Positions 18,045 to 26,939 of a stretch of DNA of 64,000 nucleotides are shown here, one piece after another. The translations under genes and the position numbers were made by a program. Under the pieces are notes generated by a model. It was not told the origin of the DNA. It ran no database searches and saw nothing but the letters and a program-made list of their open reading frames with translations. Where the stretch lies: NCBI RefSeq assembly GCF_004798935.1, contig NZ_RAHT01000007.1, forward strand, positions 124,001 through 188,000, read 5' to 3'. The first letter of the stretch is position 1. The number at the start of each line of letters is the position of its first letter. This DNA is from Ningiella ruwaisensis. GTDB taxonomy: Bacteria; Pseudomonadota; Gammaproteobacteria; Enterobacterales; Alteromonadaceae.

Positions 18045-19220
18045 GTGAACGTTGACGTAGTTTTAGAGCAACGCTTTTATCGATGTGCCAATCACCAGTA
18101 TTGGACTGAAAATGCATTCCCGAATGCGTTTTGGCATCGTTATTTATCCGTTTTCCAGTCGGTGACAATCGTGGCTAGAGTTGCTTACATAGACCAACCC
18201 GATAAACAATGGCATAGGGTCGATAGCAATCGGGTATGCTTTCTAGAATTACCCATTTATATAGGGCCTCTCGGATTCATTGAAAATTTACCACGCATTG
18301 TGCGGCAACTTAAAACAAGGCGTCACGTAAAACGGGCTGTTGTGCTAAGGGTGCCCGGTATACTTTCGACAATGTATCAATTATTTGCGATGAAAAGCGG
18401 ACAAACTTTTGCGGCAGAAATCGTGGGCGACCCTCAAGATACATTTTCTGCTAATGCTAGCAAACATCCGCTTCGCCCCTTTATTGCGTATTTTTTTACG
18501 CGCTTACTTAAAAATCAATGTGCTCAAGCAAGCGCTACGAGTTATGTGACTGAAAGAAGTCTGCAAGAACGCTACCCACATCACCCCGCAAGGTTTTCAA
18601 CCCATTATTCATCAATTACGCTTTCAGAGGCTGATTATAAAAAGGTTGTTCGCTACCAAATTGATTCCCCCTTACGCATTGTGTGTATTGGTAATTTATC
18701 TCAACCGTACAAAGGGTGTGACGCGATGCTTAAGTGCATGGCAATCATCAACAAAAAAGAAACCGTCGCTAAGCTTTCTTGGATTGGAGGCGGCTCTTTG
18801 CAGAGTGAAATGCAGGCCCTGTCGGAAGAATTACACATAGCTGAGGCAGTAAACTTTATTGGCAATGTCGCCGCACGAGAAGATATTCGCTCACTGTTAG
18901 ATGATGCTGACGTCTTTGTACTATGCTCGAGACAAGAGGGGCTTCCGCGTGTATTAATTGAAGCTATGGCGCGGTCTCGTTTGTGTATTGCAACTAATGT
19001 AGGCGGAGTCAAGGAGTTATTGGAGCCATCTTATATTATCGAACGAGACGACATCGACGCTTTGCGCGCTAAGTTACACTTCATACAAACTCTAAGCGAG
19101 GATGAGCGGATACAAGTTGCCAGACGCAATTATGAAAAAGCGAGGGAATACGATGACACTACGTTGCAAGCAAGACGCAATCAAATGTACCAAACAATTT
19201 ATGAGCTAAGTCAATCATGA
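18045..19220 (+). CDS. Glycosyltransferase family 4 protein
   Basis: A 391-residue GT-B fold glycosyltransferase. The C-terminal half carries the nucleotide-sugar site: IVCIGNLSQPYKGCD, then WIGGG, then the EX7E-type motif with E298 and E306 (EGLPRVLIEAMA), then NVGGVKELL. The N-terminal acceptor half is divergent, as usual. The start is GTG at 18045, supported by an aagga site six bases upstream. It is the first gene of the plus-strand arm and its stop overlaps the next start as ATGA. It probably adds a sugar to the lipid-linked repeat unit at the cytoplasmic face of the membrane. Donor and linkage cannot be read from the sequence. Confidence 0.88.
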   Translation: MNVDVVLEQRFYRCANHQYWTENAFPNAFWHRYLSVFQSVTIVARVAYIDQPDKQWHRVDSNRVCFLELPIYIGPLGFIENLPRIVRQLKTRRHVKRAVVLRVPGILSTMYQLFAMKSGQTFAAEIVGDPQDTFSANASKHPLRPFIAYFFTRLLKNQCAQASATSYVTERSLQERYPHHPARFSTHYSSITLSEADYKKVVRYQIDSPLRIVCIGNLSQPYKGCDAMLKCMAIINKKETVAKLSWIGGGSLQSEMQALSEELHIAEAVNFIGNVAAREDIRSLLDDADVFVLCSRQEGLPRVLIEAMARSRLCIATNVGGVKELLEPSYIIERDDIDALRAKLHFIQTLSEDERIQVARRNYEKAREYDDTTLQARRNQMYQTIYELSQS

Positions 19221-20422
19221 GTTGTCGTGCAACTAAGAACACAAGCATAAAGGTCTTGCATCTACTTAAAACCTCAATAGGTGCAAGTTGGGCATTGAGA
19301 CAAACCAGAGAGTTGGTAAAACTCGGAGTTGAGGTTCATGTCGCATTGCCGGATGGGCCAATGGTTAAAAAATATGAAGATGCAGGTGTTATCACACACA
19401 TCATTGACCCTGCATTGTCTATTCGCTCTTTTCGTAAAAATCAAGCGCGTGCAGCATCGCTACGCTCATTGGTAGATACCATTAAACCCGATTTGATCCA
19501 TAGCCATTTTGTCGCAACGACGCTACTTATGCGTTGGGCATTACGGCATAAAAACATTCCTCGTATTTTCCATGTTCCAGGCCCCTTGCATCTAGAGCAC
19601 CGTCTGTTCAGGCAGATCGATCTGCTTTCTGCAAAATATTGTTCACAAAAATCTGGTTCAGACTATTGGTTGGCATCATGTAAATGGACAAGAGATAAGT
19701 ATCGCAGTGTGGGGATAAACCCAACTCGCGTTGGTTTGGCTTATTACGGTGTAAACGAAGAAGACTTTACTGCCTCTGCCCCCTCATCGTTTTCCATCAG
19801 AAAAGAACTCAACTGTGATGAGCAAACTTTTGTTATTGGTATGGTTGCTTATTTTTATAAGCCAAAGGCCTATTTAGGACAAACAAGAGGTCTAAAAGGT
19901 CATGAAGATCTTATTGATGCAATGGCCATCGTAACTCGCAAATATCCCAACGTTAAATGCGTTTTTGTGGGTGGACCGTGGGCGGACGCGCGTCAATACT
20001 TCAATAAAGTGGTCTCTTACGCTGAAAAGACTGCACCAGACGTGTGCTTCTTTACCGGATTCCGCTCTGATATACCTACAATTTACCCTCAGTTTGATTT
20101 GGCTGTGCATCCTTCTCACTCAGAGAATGTGGGAGGCGCAGTTGAGTCGATGTACGCTAAAACCCCCACCTTAGCAACCAACGTAGGCGGCTTTCCAGAC
20201 CTCATTAAGCATAATGAAACAGGCCTGTTATCAGCCGCAAAAACCCCAGGCGAATTGGCAAATCGCATCTTATTTGCCATCGAGTACCGCGATAAATTAA
20301 AAGCCTTTGCAGATAAAGGCTTTCAACAAGTAAAGAAAGTCATGAATGTCGAAAACAACGCTCACGAGGTACTCAACTTTTACCAGCACATATTAAAAGA
20401 CTTTGGGAATAAATCGATATGA
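19217..20422 (+). CDS. Glycosyltransferase family 4 protein
   Basis: A 401-residue GT4 enzyme, clearly different from its upstream neighbour. The N-terminal domain shows HLLKTSIGASWALRQTREL and IHSHF. The C-terminal domain has the EX7E motif as SENVGGAVESM followed by NVGGFPDLI. An insertion around KPKAYLGQTRGLKGHEDL is typical of some family 1/4 transferases. It overlaps both neighbours by ATGA, so it sits in a tightly coupled operon. With the preceding gene it gives only two dedicated transferases after the initiating enzyme, suggesting a short repeat unit of about three sugars if no others act from elsewhere. Confidence 0.88.
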   Translation: MSCRATKNTSIKVLHLLKTSIGASWALRQTRELVKLGVEVHVALPDGPMVKKYEDAGVITHIIDPALSIRSFRKNQARAASLRSLVDTIKPDLIHSHFVATTLLMRWALRHKNIPRIFHVPGPLHLEHRLFRQIDLLSAKYCSQKSGSDYWLASCKWTRDKYRSVGINPTRVGLAYYGVNEEDFTASAPSSFSIRKELNCDEQTFVIGMVAYFYKPKAYLGQTRGLKGHEDLIDAMAIVTRKYPNVKCVFVGGPWADARQYFNKVVSYAEKTAPDVCFFTGFRSDIPTIYPQFDLAVHPSHSENVGGAVESMYAKTPTLATNVGGFPDLIKHNETGLLSAAKTPGELANRILFAIEYRDKLKAFADKGFQQVKKVMNVENNAHEVLNFYQHILKDFGNKSI

Positions 20423-21036
20423 TCAAACGACTTATAGATATTTTCATTAGCTTCTTTGCACTGCTTATTCTTTCGCCACTCATCGTTCTTATCGTCATTT
20501 TGGTAAAAATCAACTTAGGTTCTCCTGTTTTGTTCACACAAAATCGACCAGGTAAAGACGGTGTTGTGTTTAAGCTGTTTAAATTACGGTCAATGACCAA
20601 TTTGAAGGATGCAAAGGGACAACTGCTACCTGATGATCAAAGGTTAACTAACTTTGGTCGTTTTTTACGCAGCACGAGTTTAGACGAATTACCAAGCCTA
20701 TTAAATGTGTTGAAAGGTGAAATGAGCTTGGTCGGTCCAAGGCCATTGCTTGTTGAGTATTTACCGTTATATACACCCTTTCAAAAACGCCGGCACGAAC
20801 TGCGACCCGGTATTACGGGTTGGGCGCAAGTCAATGGTCGAAATAGTTTGTCATGGGAAGAAAAATTTAAGTTCGATGTTTGGTATGTCGATAACCAATC
20901 GATGAGACTGGATTTAAAGATTTTATGCATGACGGTATTTAAAGTAATTAAGCGTGCTGATATCAATGAGCGAGACACCGCCACAATGACTAAATTTACG
21001 AGCACACTAAATAGCGACATTGAGCAGAAGCAATGA
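20419..21036 (+). CDS. pglC: Initiating sugar-1-phosphate transferase (PglC-like)
   Basis: A 205-residue monotopic phosphoglycosyl transferase. One N-terminal re-entrant hydrophobic helix (about 10-30) precedes the catalytic core. The core contains FKLFKLRSM (51-59), the catalytic D89-E90 pair in STSLDELPSL, and GEMSLVGPRPLL. It lacks the extra membrane helices of WbaP/WcaJ, so it is the small PglC type. It would transfer a phospho-sugar from UDP-sugar to undecaprenyl phosphate. With PglD, PglE and PglF homologues following, the most likely substrate is UDP-diacetylbacillosamine. It overlaps both neighbours by ATGA. Confidence 0.9.
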   Translation: MIKRLIDIFISFFALLILSPLIVLIVILVKINLGSPVLFTQNRPGKDGVVFKLFKLRSMTNLKDAKGQLLPDDQRLTNFGRFLRSTSLDELPSLLNVLKGEMSLVGPRPLLVEYLPLYTPFQKRRHELRPGITGWAQVNGRNSLSWEEKFKFDVWYVDNQSMRLDLKILCMTVFKVIKRADINERDTATMTKFTSTLNSDIEQKQ

Positions 21037-21674
21037 GACGTACGTTATGCATCATAGGTGCTGGCGGACATGGCAAAGTGGCTGCTGAGACCGGACTTGA
21101 ATCAGGTAAATACGATGAAATTATCTTTCTTGACAAACGAGTGGAGGTAGACAAGACACAAGCCAATCAGATGCTTGAACATTGGCCGATAGTCGGTACA
21201 CCCGAGGAGTGTACAAAATTTTCATCACAAACAACGGATTACTTTGTTGCTATTGGGGTTAATGACACACGACGTAAGATTTTTAGTTTATTGAAGTCCT
21301 ACAAGCTCAGTATTGTCAGCCTGATCCACCCTCGTGCTTACGTTAGTAAGCGCGCTGATGTGGGGATTGGGTCACTTATTTGTGCAAATGCATCTTTGAT
21401 CGGATTTTCAAGCATTGGTCAAGGTTGCATTATCAATACTAATGCAAGTGTCGACCATGATTGTCAGCTAGGTGATTTCGTTCATGTGGCGCCGGGCGCT
21501 AATGTAGCAGGCGGAGTAACAATAGGTAGTGGTTGCTTGTTAGGCATAGGCTCAGCAGTACTACCAAATCTTACAGTGGGCGCAAATACAACGATTGCTG
21601 CTGGTGCGACGCTAATAAAGAGTACAGCGTCAAACTCCATCATGACAGGAACACCAGCAAAATCATTACGATGA
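21033..21674 (+). CDS. pglD: UDP-4-amino-sugar N-acetyltransferase (PglD/NeuD family)
   Basis: This 213-residue enzyme has an N-terminal Rossmann-like UDP-sugar-binding domain (LCIIGAGGHGKVAAE, residues 5-19) and a C-terminal left-handed beta-helix of hexapeptide repeats from about residue 105. The catalytic histidine of PglD aligns with H142 in NASVDHDCQLGDFVHVAPG. It would transfer acetyl from acetyl-CoA to the 4-amino group of a UDP-4-amino-6-deoxy sugar, completing UDP-diacetylbacillosamine. The start overlaps the pglC stop by ATGA. Confidence 0.88.
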   Translation: MRRTLCIIGAGGHGKVAAETGLESGKYDEIIFLDKRVEVDKTQANQMLEHWPIVGTPEECTKFSSQTTDYFVAIGVNDTRRKIFSLLKSYKLSIVSLIHPRAYVSKRADVGIGSLICANASLIGFSSIGQGCIINTNASVDHDCQLGDFVHVAPGANVAGGVTIGSGCLLGIGSAVLPNLTVGANTTIAAGATLIKSTASNSIMTGTPAKSLR

Positions 21675-21695
21675 ACTACTTTATGGGAAACGCAG

Positions 21696-22874
21696 ATGCT
21701 AAACGGACCTTTTACACCATGGCCATATTACTGTGATGAAGAAAAAAATGCAGTATTGGCAATTTTAGACTCTAATAGAGTCAATTATTGGACTGGTAAC
21801 TCGGGTAGAGAGTTCGAAAAGGAATTTGCACGTTTTGCAGATAGTGAATACGCGGTTGCGGTGGCGAATGGCAGCGTTGCACTCGACTTAGCTTGGAAAG
21901 CGCTAGATATGCCACCCGGTTCAGAAATAATAGTCACTTCTCGAACGTTTTTGGCCTCTGTTTCTTCGATCGTCTTAGCGGGTTACGTGCCCGTTTTTGC
22001 AGATATTTCTCGAGACTCACAAAACATTACTTACGATACAGTGAAACAATGTATCACCGAAAAAACTGCCTGTATTTTGTGTGTTCACCTGGCAGGTTGG
22101 CCTTGCGAAATGGACGACTTACTGAAGCTAGCAAAAGAACATCACCTTTATGTAGTAGAAGACTGCGCGCAGGCGCATGGTGCAAAATACAAAGGACGAT
22201 CAGTAGGCAGCATTGGTGACATAGGCGCTTGGTCTTTTTGCCAAGATAAAATCATATCTACCGCAGGTGAAGGCGGTATGGTAACAACAAATAACAAATC
22301 CTATTGGGAAAAGATTTGGTCGTACAAAGATCATGGCAAATCTTATTCTGCTGTCTATGAACAATCGCATCCGCCTGGATTTAGATGGTTGCATGAGTCG
22401 TTTGGCACGAATTGGCGCATGACTGAGATACAATCAGCAGTTGGCCGTGTTCAACTTCAAAAAATGCATACTTGGATATCAAAACGCACGCATTACGCTG
22501 AAGCAATATTTGACGTTGCACGAAATTTTTCGGGGATCCGGGTTCCTGAAATACCTGATTACATAGAGCATTCGTTTTATAAATGTTACGTCTTTGTTGA
22601 GCCTGAATGCCTACAGAGAGGCTGGGATCGCGATAGGATAATGGATGAAATTAACCAGCGCGGAGTGCCTTGTTTTTCGGGATCTTGCTCAGAGGTATAT
22701 TTAGAGAAAGCGTTTGAAAATACAACGTACAGACCGAAAAATCGTCTTCCTGTAGCAAAAGAGCTGGGAGAGACTTCGCTTATGTTTTTGGTTCACCCTA
22801 CCCTGACTGAAGAGGAAATTGAGAAAACCTGTATTGTAATCAAAGAAGTCTTTTCTGAGGCATGTCAGCAATGA
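21696..22874 (+). CDS. pglE: UDP-4-keto-sugar aminotransferase (PglE-like, DegT/DnrJ family)
   Basis: A 392-residue PLP-dependent sugar aminotransferase. The PLP lysine is K185 in CQDKIISTAGEGGMV, D156 of VVEDCAQAHGA pairs with the pyridine nitrogen, and ANGSVALDLA (58-67) binds the phosphate. It would convert the 4-keto-6-deoxy sugar made by the next gene product into the 4-amino sugar using glutamate. A gggaa ribosome site precedes the ATG. The 3' end overlaps the pglF start. Other DegT enzymes act on dTDP or GDP sugars; the flanking pglD and pglF genes are what point to UDP-bacillosamine. Confidence 0.88.
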   Translation: MLNGPFTPWPYYCDEEKNAVLAILDSNRVNYWTGNSGREFEKEFARFADSEYAVAVANGSVALDLAWKALDMPPGSEIIVTSRTFLASVSSIVLAGYVPVFADISRDSQNITYDTVKQCITEKTACILCVHLAGWPCEMDDLLKLAKEHHLYVVEDCAQAHGAKYKGRSVGSIGDIGAWSFCQDKIISTAGEGGMVTTNNKSYWEKIWSYKDHGKSYSAVYEQSHPPGFRWLHESFGTNWRMTEIQSAVGRVQLQKMHTWISKRTHYAEAIFDVARNFSGIRVPEIPDYIEHSFYKCYVFVEPECLQRGWDRDRIMDEINQRGVPCFSGSCSEVYLEKAFENTTYRPKNRLPVAKELGETSLMFLVHPTLTEEEIEKTCIVIKEVFSEACQQ

Positions 22875-24808
22875 ACCTTACAAAAAGATTATTTTTACTC
22901 TCGAGTTTTAAAAAATTATGCTTAAGTCTTTTATGGGACTCTTTCGCAATCATCACATCCCTCTTGCTCTCCTACGTTATCCGCTTGGGCGTTGAAGGTC
23001 TTGATTTCAAGAAAGAACAATGGTGGTTATCTTTATTAGTGGCAGGATTCATTATTGGCATTTTATGGTTAGATGGATACTATCGCCAAGTTGTTCGTCA
23101 CATAGGGCATAGAGAGACCTATAAGGTATCAGCGATACTCCTGGCAGCAAGTCTGTTTTTGTTAATTGTCAATTTAATTGAGCTTGCATTTATACCGGCT
23201 AGTGTACCCTTTATATTTTGGGGCCTTGCTTTTTTATCATTAACGGTGCCTCGCTATTTATTACAACTGCGTCTTCAATCGCAAAGTTATAGAAACAGAG
23301 AAAAATGCATCATTTTTGGCGCAGCCGAAACAGGAAGAGCACTAGCGCTCGGGCTGCTTGAAGGAAGAGATCTGGTGCCTGTCGCTTTTATCGATGATAA
23401 AAGCCAATACCATAAGCAAGAAATTGCAGGAATACCGGTTAAAAAACGAGAAGATATTCCACATATAATCGAAAGCCATGGCGTCACAAAACTTCTATTT
23501 GCCGTCAACAATAGTTCGATTGAACGGCGTAAACAATTACTGAGTGCCTTAGAGCCTTATGCAATTGAAATTTTAAGTGTCCCCAATATTGCAGACATAC
23601 TTTCTGGCAAGCATAAAGTTGATGAACTGCATGAAATTAAAATAGATGAACTACTTGGTCGAGAGCCAGTACCTCCGATTGTTGAACTGCTTGAGAAAAA
23701 TATATTTGAGAAGAATGTTTTGGTCAGTGGTGCAGGCGGTTCAATTGGTAGCGAACTATGCCGGCAAATTGCTCGTGGAAAACCAAATAAGTTAATCCTA
23801 TTTGAAGTGTCAGAATACAACCTATATAGCATTGAAAATGAGTTAAAAAATAATTTTCCAGATCTACAAATAGTGCCCGTGCTTTCTACCATCTTAGACA
23901 TCTACACGCTGCACGACACGATTAAACAACACAAGGTACAAACTATCTATCACGCTGCTGCATATAAACATGTGCCAATGATAGAAGCCAATCCAATTAT
24001 TGGTATTCGAAATAATGCTTTTGGCACTGCAAATATTGCGCAAGTTGCCTCGGAGTGCGCAGTAGAAAAATTTGTGCTGATATCTACAGACAAAGCCGTC
24101 AGACCCACAAATATCATGGGAGCAACGAAGCGACTTGCTGAATTATATATACAAGGGATAGCGGAACTCAGTCCTAAAACCGAATACGCGATCGTGCGGT
24201 TTGGGAACGTACTTGGCTCTTCAGGCTCAGTCGTTCCTTTGTTCAAGTCGCAAATTGAGCGCGGCGGGCCTATAACAGTCACTCATCCGAACATTACGCG
24301 ATATTTTATGACAATTCCCGAAGCGGCACAGTTAGTCATTCAAGCCGGTGCCATGGGCAAGCAAGGCGAAGTGTTTGTGTTAGACATGGGTGAACCTGTT
24401 AAAATTATTGATTTAGCGTTAAAAATGGCCCATCTAATGGGTAGGACAATCATCTCAGACACTAATCCGGATGGAGATATCGAAATCGTATTTAGTGGCT
24501 TACGGCCGGGTGAGAAACTGTATGAAGAATTGCTATTAAATGACTGTGATGTCAAAACACAACATCCGAGGATCGTGGCCGCAGATGAGACGAAAATTCC
24601 ATTTGATGACGTGCTAAGTCTCTTGGCTGAAATGAATATATTACTGTTAGAAAACAACATAGAACGTTCAATTGAATTATTAAAAGAAGCCCCCCTTGCG
24701 TACGCTCCTTCGATACATGTAAGGAGTGCGATAAAAAATTCAGATATCCACGAGATAGCCGATATCAACAATGATCCTGTGCAATCAAATGGCGTAAAAG
24801 TCGCTTGA
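22871..24808 (+). CDS. pglF: UDP-N-acetylglucosamine 4,6-dehydratase (PglF/WbpM-like, membrane bound)
   Basis: A 645-residue inner-membrane dehydratase that forms UDP-2-acetamido-2,6-dideoxy-4-keto-hexose. It has four hydrophobic helices within about the first 130 residues, a CoA-binding-like Rossmann domain (about 140-260), then a SDR catalytic domain. The NAD loop is VSGAGGSIGSE. STDKAVRPTNIMGATKR carries the Met that replaces the usual Tyr in this family, and GLRPGEKLYEELL is the late family motif. I start it at the ATG of 22871, which overlaps the pglE stop as ATGA with GAGG upstream; an ATG at 22862 is possible. Gene order C-D-E-F matches the biochemical steps in reverse. Confidence 0.92.
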   Translation: MNLTKRLFLLSSFKKLCLSLLWDSFAIITSLLLSYVIRLGVEGLDFKKEQWWLSLLVAGFIIGILWLDGYYRQVVRHIGHRETYKVSAILLAASLFLLIVNLIELAFIPASVPFIFWGLAFLSLTVPRYLLQLRLQSQSYRNREKCIIFGAAETGRALALGLLEGRDLVPVAFIDDKSQYHKQEIAGIPVKKREDIPHIIESHGVTKLLFAVNNSSIERRKQLLSALEPYAIEILSVPNIADILSGKHKVDELHEIKIDELLGREPVPPIVELLEKNIFEKNVLVSGAGGSIGSELCRQIARGKPNKLILFEVSEYNLYSIENELKNNFPDLQIVPVLSTILDIYTLHDTIKQHKVQTIYHAAAYKHVPMIEANPIIGIRNNAFGTANIAQVASECAVEKFVLISTDKAVRPTNIMGATKRLAELYIQGIAELSPKTEYAIVRFGNVLGSSGSVVPLFKSQIERGGPITVTHPNITRYFMTIPEAAQLVIQAGAMGKQGEVFVLDMGEPVKIIDLALKMAHLMGRTIISDTNPDGDIEIVFSGLRPGEKLYEELLLNDCDVKTQHPRIVAADETKIPFDDVLSLLAEMNILLLENNIERSIELLKEAPLAYAPSIHVRSAIKNSDIHEIADINNDPVQSNGVKVA

Positions 24809-24868
24809 TTTGTGCGGTGAGGATTTGTTTGCGATCAGTTGACAAAAATTAATGGTACGGTTTTGAAT

Positions 24869-25396
24869 ATGAGAAAGACGCTTTCATACTTTTTAATTAG
24901 TATTTATTTATGCATTGCTTCAACAAGCGGTTATGCAAATCAAAATGAGTTTGTAATCGGTGTTGGCGATACCTTAGCCATAAGTGTATACAACGAACCC
25001 GACCTTTTTGTAAACACTAAGGTAGATAGCTCTGGTTTGATAAAAATGCCATTGTTAGGAGATTTAAACGTAGCGGGAAAAACAGCTAAAACAATAAGTA
25101 AAGAGCTTGAAGCTATGTTTGCTGATGGGTACTTGGTCAACCCAAATGTGTCTGTGACAGTAGAGTCCTTTCGTCCCTTTTATATAAGAGGGGAAGTTAC
25201 CCGGCCAGGTGCTTATGAAACTAGTTTTGGAATGACGGTTGAACAAGCATTTACTATTGCAGGTGGCCTCACTGACAGAGCATCGAGTCATAATTGGCTA
25301 ATACTCAGAGAAGGACAAAATGAACGTATCAAAGCCAATAAAGACACTTTCGTGATGCCAGGCGATACGGTTGAAATAGGCCAGAGCTTTTTTTAA
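24869..25396 (+). CDS. Polysaccharide export protein (Wza-like, short form)
   Basis: A 175-residue exported protein with an N-terminal signal peptide (MRKTLSYFLISIYLCIASTSGYA), the Poly_export domain (VIGVGDTLAISVYNEPDLF and VDSSGLIKMPLLGDLNVAG) and one SLBB-type domain (FYIRGEVTRPGAYETSFGMTVEQAF). E. coli Wza is about twice as long, with a lipidated N-terminal Cys and a C-terminal outer-membrane helix. Here I see no lipobox and no such helix. The start at 24869 is the ATG that opens the signal peptide; an in-frame TTG at 24839 is less likely. It is the last gene of the plus arm, 60 bp after pglF. Confidence 0.88.
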   Translation: MRKTLSYFLISIYLCIASTSGYANQNEFVIGVGDTLAISVYNEPDLFVNTKVDSSGLIKMPLLGDLNVAGKTAKTISKELEAMFADGYLVNPNVSVTVESFRPFYIRGEVTRPGAYETSFGMTVEQAFTIAGGLTDRASSHNWLILREGQNERIKANKDTFVMPGDTVEIGQSFF

Positions 25397-25516
25397 GGGC
25401 ATCTCAACACGTTTTTTCCAAGCCCTTCAGACTGATACGCCACCTGAATACCAACAAAATAACACCATTTCTGAACAATTTGAGCTTTAACTGCTCTTTT
25501 ACCACTATCGTGCTAA

Positions 25517-26890
25517 TTAACGTTGAAGCGACTCTGTTCTCAAGAGTCGCTTTTGTATAATCAACACGCGAGTGGTCATCATTATCGCTGCACTACTTAA
25601 ACCTACGATAAAGCCAATCCAAAAGCCTTTTGCCGACATGGCAGGAACCAGGTGGTCAGTCAGGCCCAAAATAATGCCAGTGGGAAAGCCAATAAACCAA
25701 TAGCAGAAAATACTGATGATCAGCATGGCTTTTGTATCTTTATACCCTCTGAGCGCGTTAGCAGAAACCACCTGGATGGCATCCGAAAACTGAAAAATGG
25801 CGGCAAAGGTTAATAGCATGCTGGCATATTCGATAACGGCCTGTTCAGTGGAGTAAAGACTGGCAATCGCATCACTGCCTAACAGTGTGATTGTTGCGGT
25901 GAAGGTCACCGTGCTCACTGCAAGCGTTAGTGCCGACTTATACGCAACTTGAGCAATTGGTGTGCGCTGCTCACCAATTAAATAACCGATGCGAATAGCG
26001 ACAGATAGGCCTATGCTCATGGGGATCATGAAAATCAGCGACGAAAAGTTCAGTGCTACCTGGTGAGATGCGACGGTAAGTGCACCAAGTGGCGCCAAAA
26101 GAATAGCAACTGCTGCAAAAAGACTCACTTCGGCCAAAAAAGTAAAGGCTATAGGAATGCCCTGCTTCGCCACAGCAAGTATCATGGAAGTGTCTGGCTT
26201 GATCCAGGCAAAGTACAGCTTATAGGCTTGAAGTGAGGGAGCAAATACCGTGTAGCAATAGGTCGCAATAGCCATCACGTATAAAACCAGCATGGTAGCA
26301 AGCCCACTGCCTGCTCCGCCCATTTCAGGCAAACCAAATTTACCGTAAATAAAGGCATAATTAGCCGGTATATTGACCAGTAAACCAATGAGCATGATAA
26401 CCATGGTTGGCCGTGTTTTGGATAAACCCTCACAGTAATTACGCAAGGTTTGATAGACCGCAAATGCAGGTGCTGCTAACAGCACATAAGTCACATATTC
26501 GAGCGTTTCTCGCCGCATCATGGTATCCATATCCAGCAAATCGAGAACACTGGGCATAACAAAAATGCCCAACATCACTAGCAGTGCCAGTGATAACGAC
26601 AAGTACAGCGTTTGCCAAACAGGATGAGACACTTGATGAGGCGTTTTCGCGCCATCAAAGCGAGCCACAATCGGCGACAATGCCAAACAGATCCCCTGCA
26701 TAAAAATAAGAATAGGAAAGACCAGACTGTGCCCTACTGCCACTGCCGCCATATCTAATGAATCGTAACGTCCTGCCATTATCGTGTCGGCAACGCCCAT
26801 CGCGGTTTGCATCAACTGTGCAAGTAATAAGGGCCATGCGATAGTACAAAGCGCTTTAAATTCGCGAGAAAAGTCCTGCATGTTTGTCAC
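25517..26890 (-). CDS. MATE family multidrug/cation antiporter (NorM-like)
   Basis: A 457-residue inner-membrane exporter with twelve hydrophobic helices in two homologous halves, matching the family length. Typical MATE features are AWPLLLAQLMQTAMGVADTI near the N-terminus and ASHQVALNFSSLIFMIPMSI in the second half. NorM-type proteins export cationic drugs and dyes in exchange for Na+ or H+. The GTG start is preceded by aagga at five bases. It is a single gene reading away from rluF. Substrates cannot be predicted. Confidence 0.92.
   Translation of the reverse strand: MTNMQDFSREFKALCTIAWPLLLAQLMQTAMGVADTIMAGRYDSLDMAAVAVGHSLVFPILIFMQGICLALSPIVARFDGAKTPHQVSHPVWQTLYLSLSLALLVMLGIFVMPSVLDLLDMDTMMRRETLEYVTYVLLAAPAFAVYQTLRNYCEGLSKTRPTMVIMLIGLLVNIPANYAFIYGKFGLPEMGGAGSGLATMLVLYVMAIATYCYTVFAPSLQAYKLYFAWIKPDTSMILAVAKQGIPIAFTFLAEVSLFAAVAILLAPLGALTVASHQVALNFSSLIFMIPMSIGLSVAIRIGYLIGEQRTPIAQVAYKSALTLAVSTVTFTATITLLGSDAIASLYSTEQAVIEYASMLLTFAAIFQFSDAIQVVSANALRGYKDTKAMLIISIFCYWFIGFPTGIILGLTDHLVPAMSAKGFWIGFIVGLSSAAIMMTTRVLIIQKRLLRTESLQR
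25526..25556 (+). terminator. Terminator of the plus-strand polysaccharide operon, inside the MATE gene 3' end
   Basis: A perfect 10-bp stem (aagcgactct at 25526-25535 with agagtcgctt at 25543-25552) closes a 7-base loop and runs into cttttg on the plus strand. It lies within the last codons of the convergent MATE gene. The minus strand has no T run after it, so it acts on transcripts coming from the export-protein gene. Confidence 0.65.
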
Positions 26891-26939
26891 ATGTGTCCTT
26901 GTAACACGTATTTTAAGGCATCAAAACAAGCAGCGCGTA

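Noticed and set aside
24340-24771. Minus-strand open frame of 143 codons inside pglF
   Set aside because: Ser-rich antisense shadow; the plus-strand frame has clear dehydratase motifs.
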